Positions 33,627 through 41,966 of a DNA stretch of 64,000 bases are shown in pieces. A program made the position numbers and the translations under genes. Source of the stretch: Leifsonia xyli (lineage in GTDB: Bacteria > Actinomycetota > Actinomycetes > Actinomycetales > Microbacteriaceae). The DNA lies in NCBI GenBank assembly GCA_003243275.1, contig QFQR01000003.1:248001-312000 (forward strand), given 5' to 3'. The first letter of the stretch is position 1. Each line of letters starts with the position of its first letter. The notes under the pieces were generated by a model that was not told the origin of the DNA, did not search any database, and saw only the letters and a list, made by a program, of their open reading frames with translations.

Positions 33627-34801
33627 GCGGCGGAGCTCGCCCGCGGATCCTCGTCCTGTCGTACACGCGCACGGAGCAGGAGCCCCGCCTCCTCAAGCAG
33701 ATCGCGGAATTCGCGCGCCGTGGATTCCACGTGACGACGGCCGGGTACGGGCCGAAACCGGCGCTCGTGGACGAGCACGTCGAACTCGACCCGCTGCCGT
33801 CGGCGAGAGGGTTCGGGCGGGTGCCCGGCATCTTCTCGTTGCTCCTGTTGCTGCGGCTCCATGCGCTCTACGCGCGCCTGGAGCCCCGCGATCTCGCCGC
33901 CTACGCGCGCCTCTCGGGTGAGGCCTGGGATGTCGTCGTGGCTCATGACGCGCAGACCCTTCATGTGGCGGAGCGGCTTGCGCCGCGGTTCGGGGTTCTT
34001 GCTGACATGCACGAGTACGCACCCAAGCAGAGCCTTCCCTCGCTGCGCTGGAACCTGCTGGACGGCCCGTATTTCACCTGGTTGTGCCGGCGCTACGCGG
34101 CTCGTGCCGCCGCGGTCACCACGGTGAGCTCGGGGATCGTCGACGAGTACCGTCGAGAGTTCGGCATCGATGCGACGCTCGTCGTCAACGCGACCCCCTA
34201 TCAGGAGCTGGAGGTGCGACCGATCGGGTCGCCGATCCGGTTGGTGCACAGCGGCGGTGTCTCGCCGCAACGTCGTCTCGACATCATGATCGAGGGAGTG
34301 CGTCGCTCCTCGGCGGATGTGACGCTCGACCTCTATCTCGTCAGCGAGCCCACTCCGCTCCTCGCAGAATTGATGGCGCTTGCGGAGGGTGAGCCACGCA
34401 TCCGGTTCCGCGATGCGGTGCCGTACGACGAATTGGTGCGGACGCTCAACGAGTACGACGTGGGGCTCAGCATCTTTCCGCCGACCACCTTCAACCTCGC
34501 GTGGTGCCTCCCCAACAAGTTCTTCGACTTCGTCCAGGCGCGCTTGGGAGTGATCGTCGGGCCGTCGCCCGAGATGGAGCGCTTCGTGAACGAGTATGGG
34601 ATCGGCGAGGTGCTGCCCGATTTCGAGGCCGCGTCGCTCGCGGCCGCGCTCGATGCGCTGACAGGCGCCCGGGCTACCGAGTGGAAGATGGCGTCGAGCC
34701 GCCACGTCCGCGATCTGTCGGGCGAGGAGCAGGGGAAGATCTGGGGCGATGTCGTGGCGACGATGCTCGCCGCGTCGCCTCAGCGCTCGTCCGTGAAATG
34801 A
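33623..34801 (+). CDS. GT4-like glycosyltransferase (LPNKFFD subgroup), duplicate B
   Basis: 392 residues, starting with GTG inside the last HisF codons. PRILVLSYTRTEQEPRLLKQ, WDVVVAHDAQTLHVAERLAP and LADMHEYAPKQSLPSLRWNL make up the N-terminal domain. The C-terminal domain, from PIRLVHSGGVSPQRRLDIMI through YDVGLSIFPPTTFNLAWCLP to GPSPEMERFVNEYGIGEVLP, matches duplicate A almost residue for residue. The two GT4 genes each follow a WbpG-like gene, directly in copy A and after HisH/HisF in copy B. The ABC exporter follows after 10 bp. Confidence 0.84.
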   Translation: MSGGARPRILVLSYTRTEQEPRLLKQIAEFARRGFHVTTAGYGPKPALVDEHVELDPLPSARGFGRVPGIFSLLLLLRLHALYARLEPRDLAAYARLSGEAWDVVVAHDAQTLHVAERLAPRFGVLADMHEYAPKQSLPSLRWNLLDGPYFTWLCRRYAARAAAVTTVSSGIVDEYRREFGIDATLVVNATPYQELEVRPIGSPIRLVHSGGVSPQRRLDIMIEGVRRSSADVTLDLYLVSEPTPLLAELMALAEGEPRIRFRDAVPYDELVRTLNEYDVGLSIFPPTTFNLAWCLPNKFFDFVQARLGVIVGPSPEMERFVNEYGIGEVLPDFEAASLAAALDALTGARATEWKMASSRHVRDLSGEEQGKIWGDVVATMLAASPQRSSVK

Positions 34802-34811
34802 CTGGAGCTGT

Positions 34812-36587
34812 ATGAAAGAGGTTCTCTCCCTCTACCGAGAGGTCGTCGCGGCGTTGCCTGCCGGTGGCAGGCGATTCCTCTGGACCTACTCATGGTTGCT
34901 GGCGGTGCTCGCGGTGTTCGACGCTGCGGCGCTCACGCTTCTCGCGCTCATCATCGGGCCGGTTGCCACGGGGTCCCCGGTGACGATCCCGGTGGTGGGC
35001 GAGCTCGACACCATGGGCGTCATCTGGGCGATTCTCGTGGTCTGTCTGCTGCTGATCGCGAAGGGCTGCTTCGCGGTGCTCGTCATGTGGTGGGCGCGTA
35101 CCCGGTTCCCCAGCTATGAGGTCGCGATGGGCGATCGGGTGTTGCGGGCATATCTCGCTGCGCCGTGGCGTGACCGGTTGCGCAAGAACTCGGTCGACAT
35201 CATGCGGTACTCCGACAGCGGCGTGGATGCGGCGGTCAACTCATTCCTCCAACCCGGGGCGACACTGCTGGGGGAGATCGCCAGCCTGGTGGCGGTGCTC
35301 GCGACCCTCGCTCTGGTGCAGCCGGTACTCGCGCTCACGGCGCTCGTCTATCTCGCGATCCTCGGTGGAGTGCTGTTCTTCTGGATCGCCCGTCATGCGC
35401 GCAAGGCGGGCGAGGTCAATGTCAACTACTCGGTGCGCAGTGTGCGTCTGGTGCTCGAGATCATCAGTTCGATGAAGGAGGTGACCCTCCGTAACAAGGA
35501 GTCGGAGGTCGCCGACGTCGTCAAGGAGTCGCGCACCTCGAGTGCACGAGCCCGCGCGAACATCAACTTCCTCGGTCAGCTCCCGCGCTACGCACTCGAG
35601 GCCGGTGTGGTGGGTGGATTCGTCGTGGTCGGCGCGGTCGGGTATCTGACGGGAGGCGTCGAGGCGGCGGTCACAGCCGTCGGTCTCTTCGCCGTGGTCG
35701 GTTTCCGCGTCGCGCCATCCGTCGTCCGGTTCCAAACGGTGCTGTCGCAGATGATCGCGGCGTCGGAGTTCCCCCGCCAGCTCCTCGTCGAGCTCAAAGA
35801 TGCTGAGAACAGTGCCGCGGAGTCGGCGCGCGGTACGCGGGATATCCCGGAGTCCCCGAAGCGGATCCGTTTCGAGGACGTGAGCTTCGAGTATTCAACC
35901 GGTGCTGCGCCGGCCGTCCGGGAGGTCTCCCTCGACATCGAGTTCGGCTCGACGGTGGCGTTCGTGGGGGCATCCGGGTCGGGCAAGTCCACCACGATCG
36001 ACATCCTGCTCAGCTTGCTCGAACCTACGTCGGGGCGGCTGTTGGTCGATGACGTTCCGGTAAACCAGATGCGTACCTCCTGGCGCTCGCGGATGGGCTA
36101 CGTGCCCCAGGAGGTCGCGCTCTTCGATGCGAGCATCGCGCAGAACGTCGCGCTCACGTGGGGGGACGACTTCGATCCCGTCCGCGTGCAGCGAGCGCTG
36201 GAACGCGCTCAGTTGTGGGATCTCGTCGCATCACGCCCCGGCGGTATCCAGGCTCGCGCCGGCGAACGGGGGATGGCACTGTCCGGCGGGCAGCGGCAGC
36301 GCCTCGGCATCGCACGGGCTCTCTACAGCGATCCGCTCGTGCTCGTGATGGATGAGGCCACCAGTGCACTCGACACCCATACCGAGGCCCTCGTCACCGA
36401 GGCGATCGACTCGATCGGCGACAACGTCACGAAGGTCATCGTCGCTCACCGCCTGGCGACCATTCAGCACTCGGATCGCATCTTCTTCATGCGGGAGGGG
36501 CGCGTGGAGGGGAGCGGCACGTTCGCCGAACTCGTTGCCGAGTTCCCGGACTTCGCTCGCCAAGCAGAGTTGGCGGGGCTCGCGTAG
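34812..36587 (+). CDS. ABC exporter, fused permease-ATPase (PglK/MsbA-like flippase)
   Basis: 591 residues: a six-helix membrane domain (about residues 20-320) followed by an ATPase. The ATPase has Walker A GASGSGKST, Q-loop GYVPQEVALFD, signature LSGGQRQRLGIARAL, Walker B LVLVMDEATSALD and the switch histidine in VIVAHRLATIQHSD. The single-chain layout and the glycan context resemble PglK, which flips lipid-linked oligosaccharides, rather than a drug exporter; this is inference. A GGAG lies 4 nt before the ATG. It ends the rightward WbpG/HisH/HisF/GT4 operon and gives the window a second flippase candidate besides the Wzx-like protein. Confidence 0.85.
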   Translation: MKEVLSLYREVVAALPAGGRRFLWTYSWLLAVLAVFDAAALTLLALIIGPVATGSPVTIPVVGELDTMGVIWAILVVCLLLIAKGCFAVLVMWWARTRFPSYEVAMGDRVLRAYLAAPWRDRLRKNSVDIMRYSDSGVDAAVNSFLQPGATLLGEIASLVAVLATLALVQPVLALTALVYLAILGGVLFFWIARHARKAGEVNVNYSVRSVRLVLEIISSMKEVTLRNKESEVADVVKESRTSSARARANINFLGQLPRYALEAGVVGGFVVVGAVGYLTGGVEAAVTAVGLFAVVGFRVAPSVVRFQTVLSQMIAASEFPRQLLVELKDAENSAAESARGTRDIPESPKRIRFEDVSFEYSTGAAPAVREVSLDIEFGSTVAFVGASGSGKSTTIDILLSLLEPTSGRLLVDDVPVNQMRTSWRSRMGYVPQEVALFDASIAQNVALTWGDDFDPVRVQRALERAQLWDLVASRPGGIQARAGERGMALSGGQRQRLGIARALYSDPLVLVMDEATSALDTHTEALVTEAIDSIGDNVTKVIVAHRLATIQHSDRIFFMREGRVEGSGTFAELVAEFPDFARQAELAGLA

Positions 36588-36734
36588 CGCTCTGAGAGAA
36601 GCCGCGAACGACCCTGCTCCACCGCTGTCTCGGTGCGGGGATCGCGGAGTCCCGCCGCCGGAGGGTGAGCGCCACCGGGGGCGGATGCGAGGGCTCGGAT
36701 GACGTCAATCCCCGGGCAGGTGAGGCCTGGTGGT

Positions 36735-36746
36735 TAGCATGAAGTC
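36735..36746 (+). promoter_or_regulatory. -10 box for a leaderless FG-GAP gene transcript
   Basis: TAGCAT (36735-36740), 6-nt spacer, ATG at 36747. The 147 bp before it, back to the ABC exporter gene, hold no open frame that I can support. A weak stem near 36636-36656 (GCGGGG paired with TCCCGC) could be a terminator for the exporter. Confidence 0.6.
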
Positions 36747-39110
36747 ATGATTCGACGGCACTGGGGGGTACGCCGATCCCGCTCCAGACCCGTGGTGTTC
36801 GTCGGGATCCTGGCTCTGCTCGTTCCGCTCGCCGTCGTGAGCAGCCTGCCGACGGGGGAACCAGCGAACGCAGCGTCCGCCGCGGATTTCGATCCGGGCT
36901 ACATCATCTCCGACGACCTGTTCTATGACAACGCCGCGATGTCGACGTCACAGATCCAGCTGTTCCTCGACGGCAAGATCGGAACCTGTCAGACCGATCG
37001 TTGTCTCAATGTCGCCGTGGTCCCGGTGAGCGGGCGAGCTGCGTCGTACTCGGCTGACACTGGTGGGCTCGTGTGTTCGGCGATCTCGGGCGGGACGATG
37101 AGTGTCGCGGAGCTCATCTACCGGGTGCAAGCGGCATGCAGCATCTCCGCGAAGGTCATTCTCGCCACCCTCCAGAAGGAACAGGGGCTCGTCACGAGCC
37201 GCGCACCGAGCGATTGGGCGCTTCGCGCCGCGATGGGCATGGGGTGCCCGGATACCGCACCGTGTAATGACGCGTTCGCCGGACTCGCCAATCAGATCAT
37301 CTCCGGTGCGAGGCAACTCAACGTCTACAAGGTGGGGCGATTCGGGCGCCAGCCCGGTACTCAGTACATCCAGTACAACCCCTCGGCGAGCTGTGGCGGA
37401 ACAACGGTCAACGTGCGCAACTACGCGACCGCAGCGCTGTACAACTACACGCCCTATCAGCCCAATGCGGCTGCACTCGCCAATCTCGGGGGTGTCGGAG
37501 ACAGCTGCTCCAGCTACGGCAACCGGAATTTCTGGAGGTTCTACAGCGATTGGTTCGGCTCCCCAACCGGGCCGCCGCGCAGCTACACCAACGAATCGGC
37601 GTTCTTGGTCGCCCGAACCTCATCCGGCAACCTCATGCTCTACCCCGCGAACGGAAGCGGCGGATGGGTTCCGCCGACCGTCGTCGGCACCGGTTGGGGT
37701 TCGATGCGTCTGATCACGGTGGGAGGCGACTTCACGGGTGACAAGCTGAGAGATATCGTCGCTGTCTCGAGTGCGGGTGACCTCTACCTCTACCGAACGG
37801 ATGGCTACGTGGCCATCACGGAATCCTCGGTGGTGAGCAGCGGCTGGGGAAATGTGGCCACCATCCTCGCGCCGGGGGACCTGACGGGAGATGGGCGACA
37901 AGACCTCCTCGCGGTCGACACCGCCGGGACGATGAGTCTCTACCCGGGCAATGGGATGGCCGGCTTCGGGACGCCGCGTACGCTGCCCGGTTCATGGGGC
38001 GCGTACACCTCGCTTCTCGCGGTGGGCGATTTCGACGGCGACGGTCGCCCCGACCTGATGAGCATCGACGCTGCCGGTGTGCTTCGTCTACACGCCGGGA
38101 ACAGCACAGGGGGCTTCAGCGCCGGAACCCAAATCGGCACCGGCTGGAACAGCATGACGTCAGTCGTGGGCATCCGGGACTTCGACGGAGATGGTCGGCC
38201 GGATGTGCTGGGGATCACCGGATCCGGAGCCCTCTGGTTCTATGGCGGGAACGGTGCCGGAGGTTGGCGGGGCTCCAAGCAGGTCGGGAGCGGTTGGGAG
38301 GGCATGACGGCGATCGCGGGTGCTGGCGCCGCGGGCAATTTCGTCGGGGCGCGCACGGCACCGTCGGCAGGGTTCGGCGACCTCAACGGGGACGGTATCC
38401 GCGATGTCGTCGCGCTGTCGACCGGGGGAAAGCTCTACGCCTATCGCGGGCTCGGGAACGGGTCGTTCGGCGGGTCGTTCCCTCTTTCGGGGGACTGGTC
38501 CACGACGAGATTCGTCGGCGCGGCGGGTGACTACGACAACGACGGTGTGCCGAACGTGGTCAGCGTTGACGCGACGGGCACGCTCTGGCTCTTTTCGAGA
38601 TCATTCGCGCAGGGATTCACGGCGCCTGTGGCCTACAACGTCGGCTGGGACACCATGTCGACGATCCTCTCCGTCGGCGATATGGATGGTGACGGCGTGC
38701 CGGATCTCGTCGCGGTGGATCGCAATGGCGTCCTCTGGTTGTACCCGGGGCCGATACTGGGCCGCAAGCAGCTCGGAACCGGGTGGGACTCGCTCGTGTC
38801 GATCGTGGCTCCGGGGGATTTCGATGGTGACGGGTTCGCTGATCTTCTCGGACAGACGGCATCGGGATCCCTTCTGCTTTATCGCGGAAACGGGAGCGGG
38901 GGCTGGTTGGGTACCCGTGTCATCGGTGCCGGCTGGCAGATCTTCGACCGCCTGTGGTCGCCGGGGGATTTCGATGGTGACGGGAAGCCCGACGTCCTGG
39001 CGCGCAAGGCGAACGGTGATCTCTGGATCTATCCGGGCGACGGCAAAGGCGGCTGGAAGCAGTGGCGGCAGATCGGTTCCGGCTGGAACGGTATGAGCTT
39101 GATCGGATGA
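36747..39110 (+). CDS. Secreted VCBS/FG-GAP repeat protein with a lytic-transglycosylase-like N-domain
   Basis: 787 residues. A basic N-terminus and hydrophobic segment (about residues 16-34) form a signal peptide with an AxA-like site near NAASA. Residues ~50-275 form a cysteine-rich domain containing VILATLQKEQGLVTS, MGCPDTAPC and YTPYQPNAAALA. I recognise this arrangement from actinobacterial exported proteins; the helix with the Glu resembles a lysozyme-type active site, but no catalysis is shown. Residues ~285-787 hold about nine repeats with calcium-binding-like GDFDGDGRPD cores, each followed by a GxLWxYxGNG strand, making a beta-propeller. It may bind glycan or cell wall. Codon use appears less GC-extreme than in the flanking backbone genes, by eye. 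Confidence 0.82.
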   Translation: MIRRHWGVRRSRSRPVVFVGILALLVPLAVVSSLPTGEPANAASAADFDPGYIISDDLFYDNAAMSTSQIQLFLDGKIGTCQTDRCLNVAVVPVSGRAASYSADTGGLVCSAISGGTMSVAELIYRVQAACSISAKVILATLQKEQGLVTSRAPSDWALRAAMGMGCPDTAPCNDAFAGLANQIISGARQLNVYKVGRFGRQPGTQYIQYNPSASCGGTTVNVRNYATAALYNYTPYQPNAAALANLGGVGDSCSSYGNRNFWRFYSDWFGSPTGPPRSYTNESAFLVARTSSGNLMLYPANGSGGWVPPTVVGTGWGSMRLITVGGDFTGDKLRDIVAVSSAGDLYLYRTDGYVAITESSVVSSGWGNVATILAPGDLTGDGRQDLLAVDTAGTMSLYPGNGMAGFGTPRTLPGSWGAYTSLLAVGDFDGDGRPDLMSIDAAGVLRLHAGNSTGGFSAGTQIGTGWNSMTSVVGIRDFDGDGRPDVLGITGSGALWFYGGNGAGGWRGSKQVGSGWEGMTAIAGAGAAGNFVGARTAPSAGFGDLNGDGIRDVVALSTGGKLYAYRGLGNGSFGGSFPLSGDWSTTRFVGAAGDYDNDGVPNVVSVDATGTLWLFSRSFAQGFTAPVAYNVGWDTMSTILSVGDMDGDGVPDLVAVDRNGVLWLYPGPILGRKQLGTGWDSLVSIVAPGDFDGDGFADLLGQTASGSLLLYRGNGSGGWLGTRVIGAGWQIFDRLWSPGDFDGDGKPDVLARKANGDLWIYPGDGKGGWKQWRQIGSGWNGMSLIG

Positions 39111-39129
39111 TGCCGTTCGCGGACGGGTC

Positions 39130-39579
39130 TCAGCTCGTCAGCCGGCGAGTGCCGTCGAGGATGATTCGCGCAGGTACGCCGACGATCAGGCTGTACGGAG
39201 GAGCAACCGTCCCCTCTTTGACGACGGCTCCGGCGCCGACGACACTGTGGTGGCCGATGTCTGCTCCCATCAGGATCACAGCATTTGCCCCGATGTGAAC
39301 CCAGGCGCCGATTCGAGTCGATGCTCGGGACAGTGGCTTCTCCCGTTCGCTCACACAACGTTCTACCGTGGAATGTGAGTAGATCTGGGCGCCTGCCGAG
39401 ATATTGCACCCCCGACCGATGGTGAGGCCGCCACTGCCGTCGATGACGCAGAACGCCCCTATCCACACCTCATCATCGATCACCGGATCCCCGACGATCC
39501 ACGCGTGAGGGTTGTAGGGGTTCGCGGGGAGGCCGTGTTGCTCGAGGAATCGATCCGCTCCCGGGTCGGGTGTCGTCAT
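39130..39579 (-). CDS. Hexapeptide-repeat acyltransferase (left-handed beta-helix)
   Basis: 149 residues. Isoleucine-patch repeats are seen in IDDEVWIGAFCVIDGSGGLT, IGRGCNISAGAQIYSHSTVE, IGAWVHIGANAVILMGADIG and HHSVVGAGAVVKEGT, and the end SLIVGVPARII is the standard tail of WbbJ/maltose-acetyltransferase-like enzymes. YSHSTVE contains the likely catalytic histidine. Such enzymes N- or O-acetylate sugars with acetyl-CoA. It diverges from the SDR/DegT pair, which could provide an amino sugar for it (inference). The ATG at 39579 sits 6 nt after a TATAGT box. Its 3' end lies 19 bp from the convergent FG-GAP gene. Confidence 0.87.
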   Translation of the reverse strand: MTTPDPGADRFLEQHGLPANPYNPHAWIVGDPVIDDEVWIGAFCVIDGSGGLTIGRGCNISAGAQIYSHSTVERCVSEREKPLSRASTRIGAWVHIGANAVILMGADIGHHSVVGAGAVVKEGTVAPPYSLIVGVPARIILDGTRRLTS

Positions 39580-39591
39580 GCAGCGACTATA
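39580..39591 (-). promoter_or_regulatory. -10 box for a leaderless acyltransferase transcript
   Basis: TATAGT on the minus strand (39591-39586), a 6-nt spacer and ATG at 39579. A rightward TACGCT (39625-39630) in the same 97-bp spacer may be the -10 of the SDR gene, leaving a leader of about 40 nt. Confidence 0.6.
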
Positions 39592-39676
39592 TGCGCGCGG
39601 GCGCCCGGCCCGTTGTCCTCGTTGTACGCTGATATGCGAGCCGGTACCGGCCGCTGAACGAGGAGACGACTGCGTA

Positions 39677-40642
39677 GTGGTATTGCGAGATCGAGCCGTG
39701 CTCGTCACTGGCGGCGCTGGTTTCATCGGGAGCCACCTGGTTGATCGGATTGTTCGGGACGACCCAGCGAAGGTCGTCGTCGTCGACAACTTCTTCCTCG
39801 GGAACGAGCGGAACCTGGAGGCGGCACTCCTCGAGCGGCCGGACATCCAGGTGCTTCGCCTCGACGCGTCCAACCTTGCGGCGATGCAAGACGTCATCGT
39901 GGAGCACGGGATCGATACCGTTTTCGACCTCGCCGTCGTGCCGTTGCCGACGTCGCTCACCTACCCGAACTGGACGACGCTCACGAACATCGGCATCACG
40001 GCGACGTTCTGCGAGATTGCGCGCCGTGGCCTCATCGAGCGACTCGTGCACATGTCGAGTTCGGAGGTCTATGGGTCGGGGCACTACGTGCCTATGGATG
40101 AAGATCATCCCGACGATGCGATCACGCCCTATGCTGCGTCGAAGGCGGCCGAGGACCACATCATCAGGTCCTACGTGCGAACCTTCGGAATCGATGCGAC
40201 CGTGGTGCGGCCTTTCAACAACTACGGCCCCCGCCAGAATCCTGGGTCCTACGCCGGCGTCATCCCCATCGTCGTCCAGCGCGTGTTGCGCGGGCAGCCG
40301 ATCGAGATCCACGGGGACGGCGAGCAGACGCGTGACTTCACCTTTGTGCGCGACACCGCGGATCTCACGGTGGCGATCTACGACGAGCCGAGCGCGCGAG
40401 GGCATGAGATCAACGTTGCGACCGGTGTGGGTACCAGCATCAATACGCTGGTGCATCGGATCCTCGAGATCCTCGACGCGTCGAACCATCCGATCGTTCA
40501 CTCCCCCGAACGCCCCGGTGATGTGCGGCGACACGAAGCCGATGTGAGCCGACTCCAGTCTCTGGTCGGCCAGCAGCCCGCAGTGCTGAGCGTTGAAGCG
40601 CTCAGCGAGACGGTGGAGTGGTACAGGGGCATTCTGAGTTGA
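39677..40642 (+). CDS. NAD-dependent epimerase/dehydratase (extended SDR)
   Basis: 321 residues. The cofactor site is AVLVTGGAGFIGSHLVDRIV. The active site is MSSSEVYGSG with YAASKAAEDH (YxxxK), then VVRPFNNYGPRQNPGSYAGV, IEIHGDGEQTRDFTFVRDTA and a final SRLQSLVGQQP. The SSEVYG form, with Glu after the serines, is closer to sugar 4,6-dehydratases and ArnA/LegB-like enzymes than to UDP-glucose 4-epimerase, but the substrate is not certain. The next gene is a DegT aminotransferase sharing one base with its stop (TGATG), which fits a keto-sugar intermediate being aminated. The GTG start at 39677 has GGAG 11 nt upstream, slightly far. Confidence 0.83.
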   Translation: MVLRDRAVLVTGGAGFIGSHLVDRIVRDDPAKVVVVDNFFLGNERNLEAALLERPDIQVLRLDASNLAAMQDVIVEHGIDTVFDLAVVPLPTSLTYPNWTTLTNIGITATFCEIARRGLIERLVHMSSSEVYGSGHYVPMDEDHPDDAITPYAASKAAEDHIIRSYVRTFGIDATVVRPFNNYGPRQNPGSYAGVIPIVVQRVLRGQPIEIHGDGEQTRDFTFVRDTADLTVAIYDEPSARGHEINVATGVGTSINTLVHRILEILDASNHPIVHSPERPGDVRRHEADVSRLQSLVGQQPAVLSVEALSETVEWYRGILS

Positions 40643-41751
40643 TGAGACTCAACGTGCCCTTGCTCGGGTCGGCAGAGGCCGAGGCGGTCGCGCGAGTTCT
40701 GGAGTCGGGCTACCTCACCCAAGGTGCTGAGGCAGCTGCGTTCGAGCAGCTCATCACGGCGAAGGTGGGCGTGCCTTACGGGTTCGCGACGAGTTCGGCG
40801 ACCACAGGGTTGCATCTCGCCCTCGTCGCGCTTGGTGTCGGGCCCGGTGATGAAGTGATCATTCCCGACTTCAGCTTCCCGGCGACGGCGAACGTCGTCG
40901 TTCAGCAGGGGGCAACCCCGGTCTTCGTCGACATTCGCCTCGATGACTTCGGTCTTGCGCCGGAGTCCCTCGAAGCTGCGATCACGGCGAGGACCAAGGC
41001 GATCATGCCGGTTCATGCCTTCGGCCTGGTTGCCGATATGGAGCCGATCATGCAGATTGCGGCACGCCACGGTATCCCGGTTCTCGAGGACGCGGCGTGT
41101 GCGCTGGGGGCGGAGTACCGCGGTAGACAGGCGGGCTCCTGGGGCGACGCCGGGGTCTTCTCCTTCCACCCGCGCAAGGTGATCACGACCGCTGAGGGCG
41201 GCATGATCACGACCGCGGATGAGCGACTGGCAGAGAAGGTGAGGGTGCTTCGCTCGCATGGTGCGGTACGTGGAGCCCACTACATGTCGTTCGTCGAGGC
41301 CGGATTCAACTACCGGCTTTCCGATGTTCATGCGGCGATCGGCGTCGCTCAGTTCGCGAAGCTGGATGTGATTCTGGAGGGCCGGAGCCGCCTAGCCGCG
41401 CAGTATGCGCCGCGTCTCGCCGCGGTCGAGGGCGCGAGACCCCCCATCGTCCCCGAGGGGCGAACTCACACCTACCAGTCGTACGTCGTCCTTCTCGACC
41501 CGGAAGTCGACCGCGACGGCGTGATCGAGTTCATGCGCAATGACGGGATCGAGACGACATTGGGGACCTACGGCCTGCATCTGCAGCCGTACTTCCGTGA
41601 GCGATTCGGGCTACCCGATGGCGACTTTCCGGGCGCAACGCGCGCGCATCAGAGCGCGCTGACGTTGCCGTTGCACCTCGAGATGGACGCCGACGACGTC
41701 GAACGTGTCGTGCTGTCCCTCAAGCGCGCGATCGATACCCATCGACACTGA
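40642..41751 (+). CDS. DegT/DnrJ/EryC1-family sugar aminotransferase
   Basis: 369 residues, PLP-dependent. The PLP lysine is K179 in FSFHPRKVITTAEGGMI. Cofactor-binding blocks are SSATTGLHLALVALGVGPGD and VLEDAACALGAEYRG, and NYRLSDVHAAIGVAQFAKLD is the subunit-interface helix. These enzymes transfer the amino group of glutamate to a keto-sugar nucleotide. Being coupled to the SDR gene it most likely aminates that enzyme's product. The start is the ATG sharing its A with the upstream TGA; a GTG eight codons earlier is inside the SDR gene. It is a different lineage from the DegT proteins at 44129-45226 and 58928-60100. Confidence 0.9.
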   Translation: MRLNVPLLGSAEAEAVARVLESGYLTQGAEAAAFEQLITAKVGVPYGFATSSATTGLHLALVALGVGPGDEVIIPDFSFPATANVVVQQGATPVFVDIRLDDFGLAPESLEAAITARTKAIMPVHAFGLVADMEPIMQIAARHGIPVLEDAACALGAEYRGRQAGSWGDAGVFSFHPRKVITTAEGGMITTADERLAEKVRVLRSHGAVRGAHYMSFVEAGFNYRLSDVHAAIGVAQFAKLDVILEGRSRLAAQYAPRLAAVEGARPPIVPEGRTHTYQSYVVLLDPEVDRDGVIEFMRNDGIETTLGTYGLHLQPYFRERFGLPDGDFPGATRAHQSALTLPLHLEMDADDVERVVLSLKRAIDTHRH

Positions 41752-41761
41752 CGGAGGCGTG

Positions 41762-41878
41762 GTGTCCGACTATCACCTCACATTCGATATTCGACGAGCG
41801 CGGGTTCGCGAGTTCGGGTTCGGTTTCTTCGCCGCCCCCATCCGGATGCGCTTCGCGACGACGGACGTTCGGTGCTAG
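41762..41878 (+). other. Short orphan reading frame after the DegT gene, possible gene remnant
   Basis: A GTG at 41762 with a good GGAGG four bases upstream opens 38 codons ending in TAG. The peptide is MSDYHLTFDIRRARVREFGF plus 18 residues and matches nothing I know. It could be the broken 5' end of a lost gene or chance. The 215 bp between the DegT gene and the next glycosyltransferase contain nothing else that I can identify. Confidence 0.2.
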
Positions 41879-41966
41879 CGAGGGGCTCCCGGATGGTCCA
41901 GATCCCGGAATGCGCCGAGGTCGGGGACGCGATGTGCGGCATCCTGAATCCCTCGCGCATTCGGGG

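Noticed and set aside
21885..36587. Mobile element carrying the amidotransferase mosaic
   Set aside because: The frequent strand changes and the duplication suggest rearrangement, but no transposase, integrase, terminal inverted repeat or tRNA attachment site is visible.
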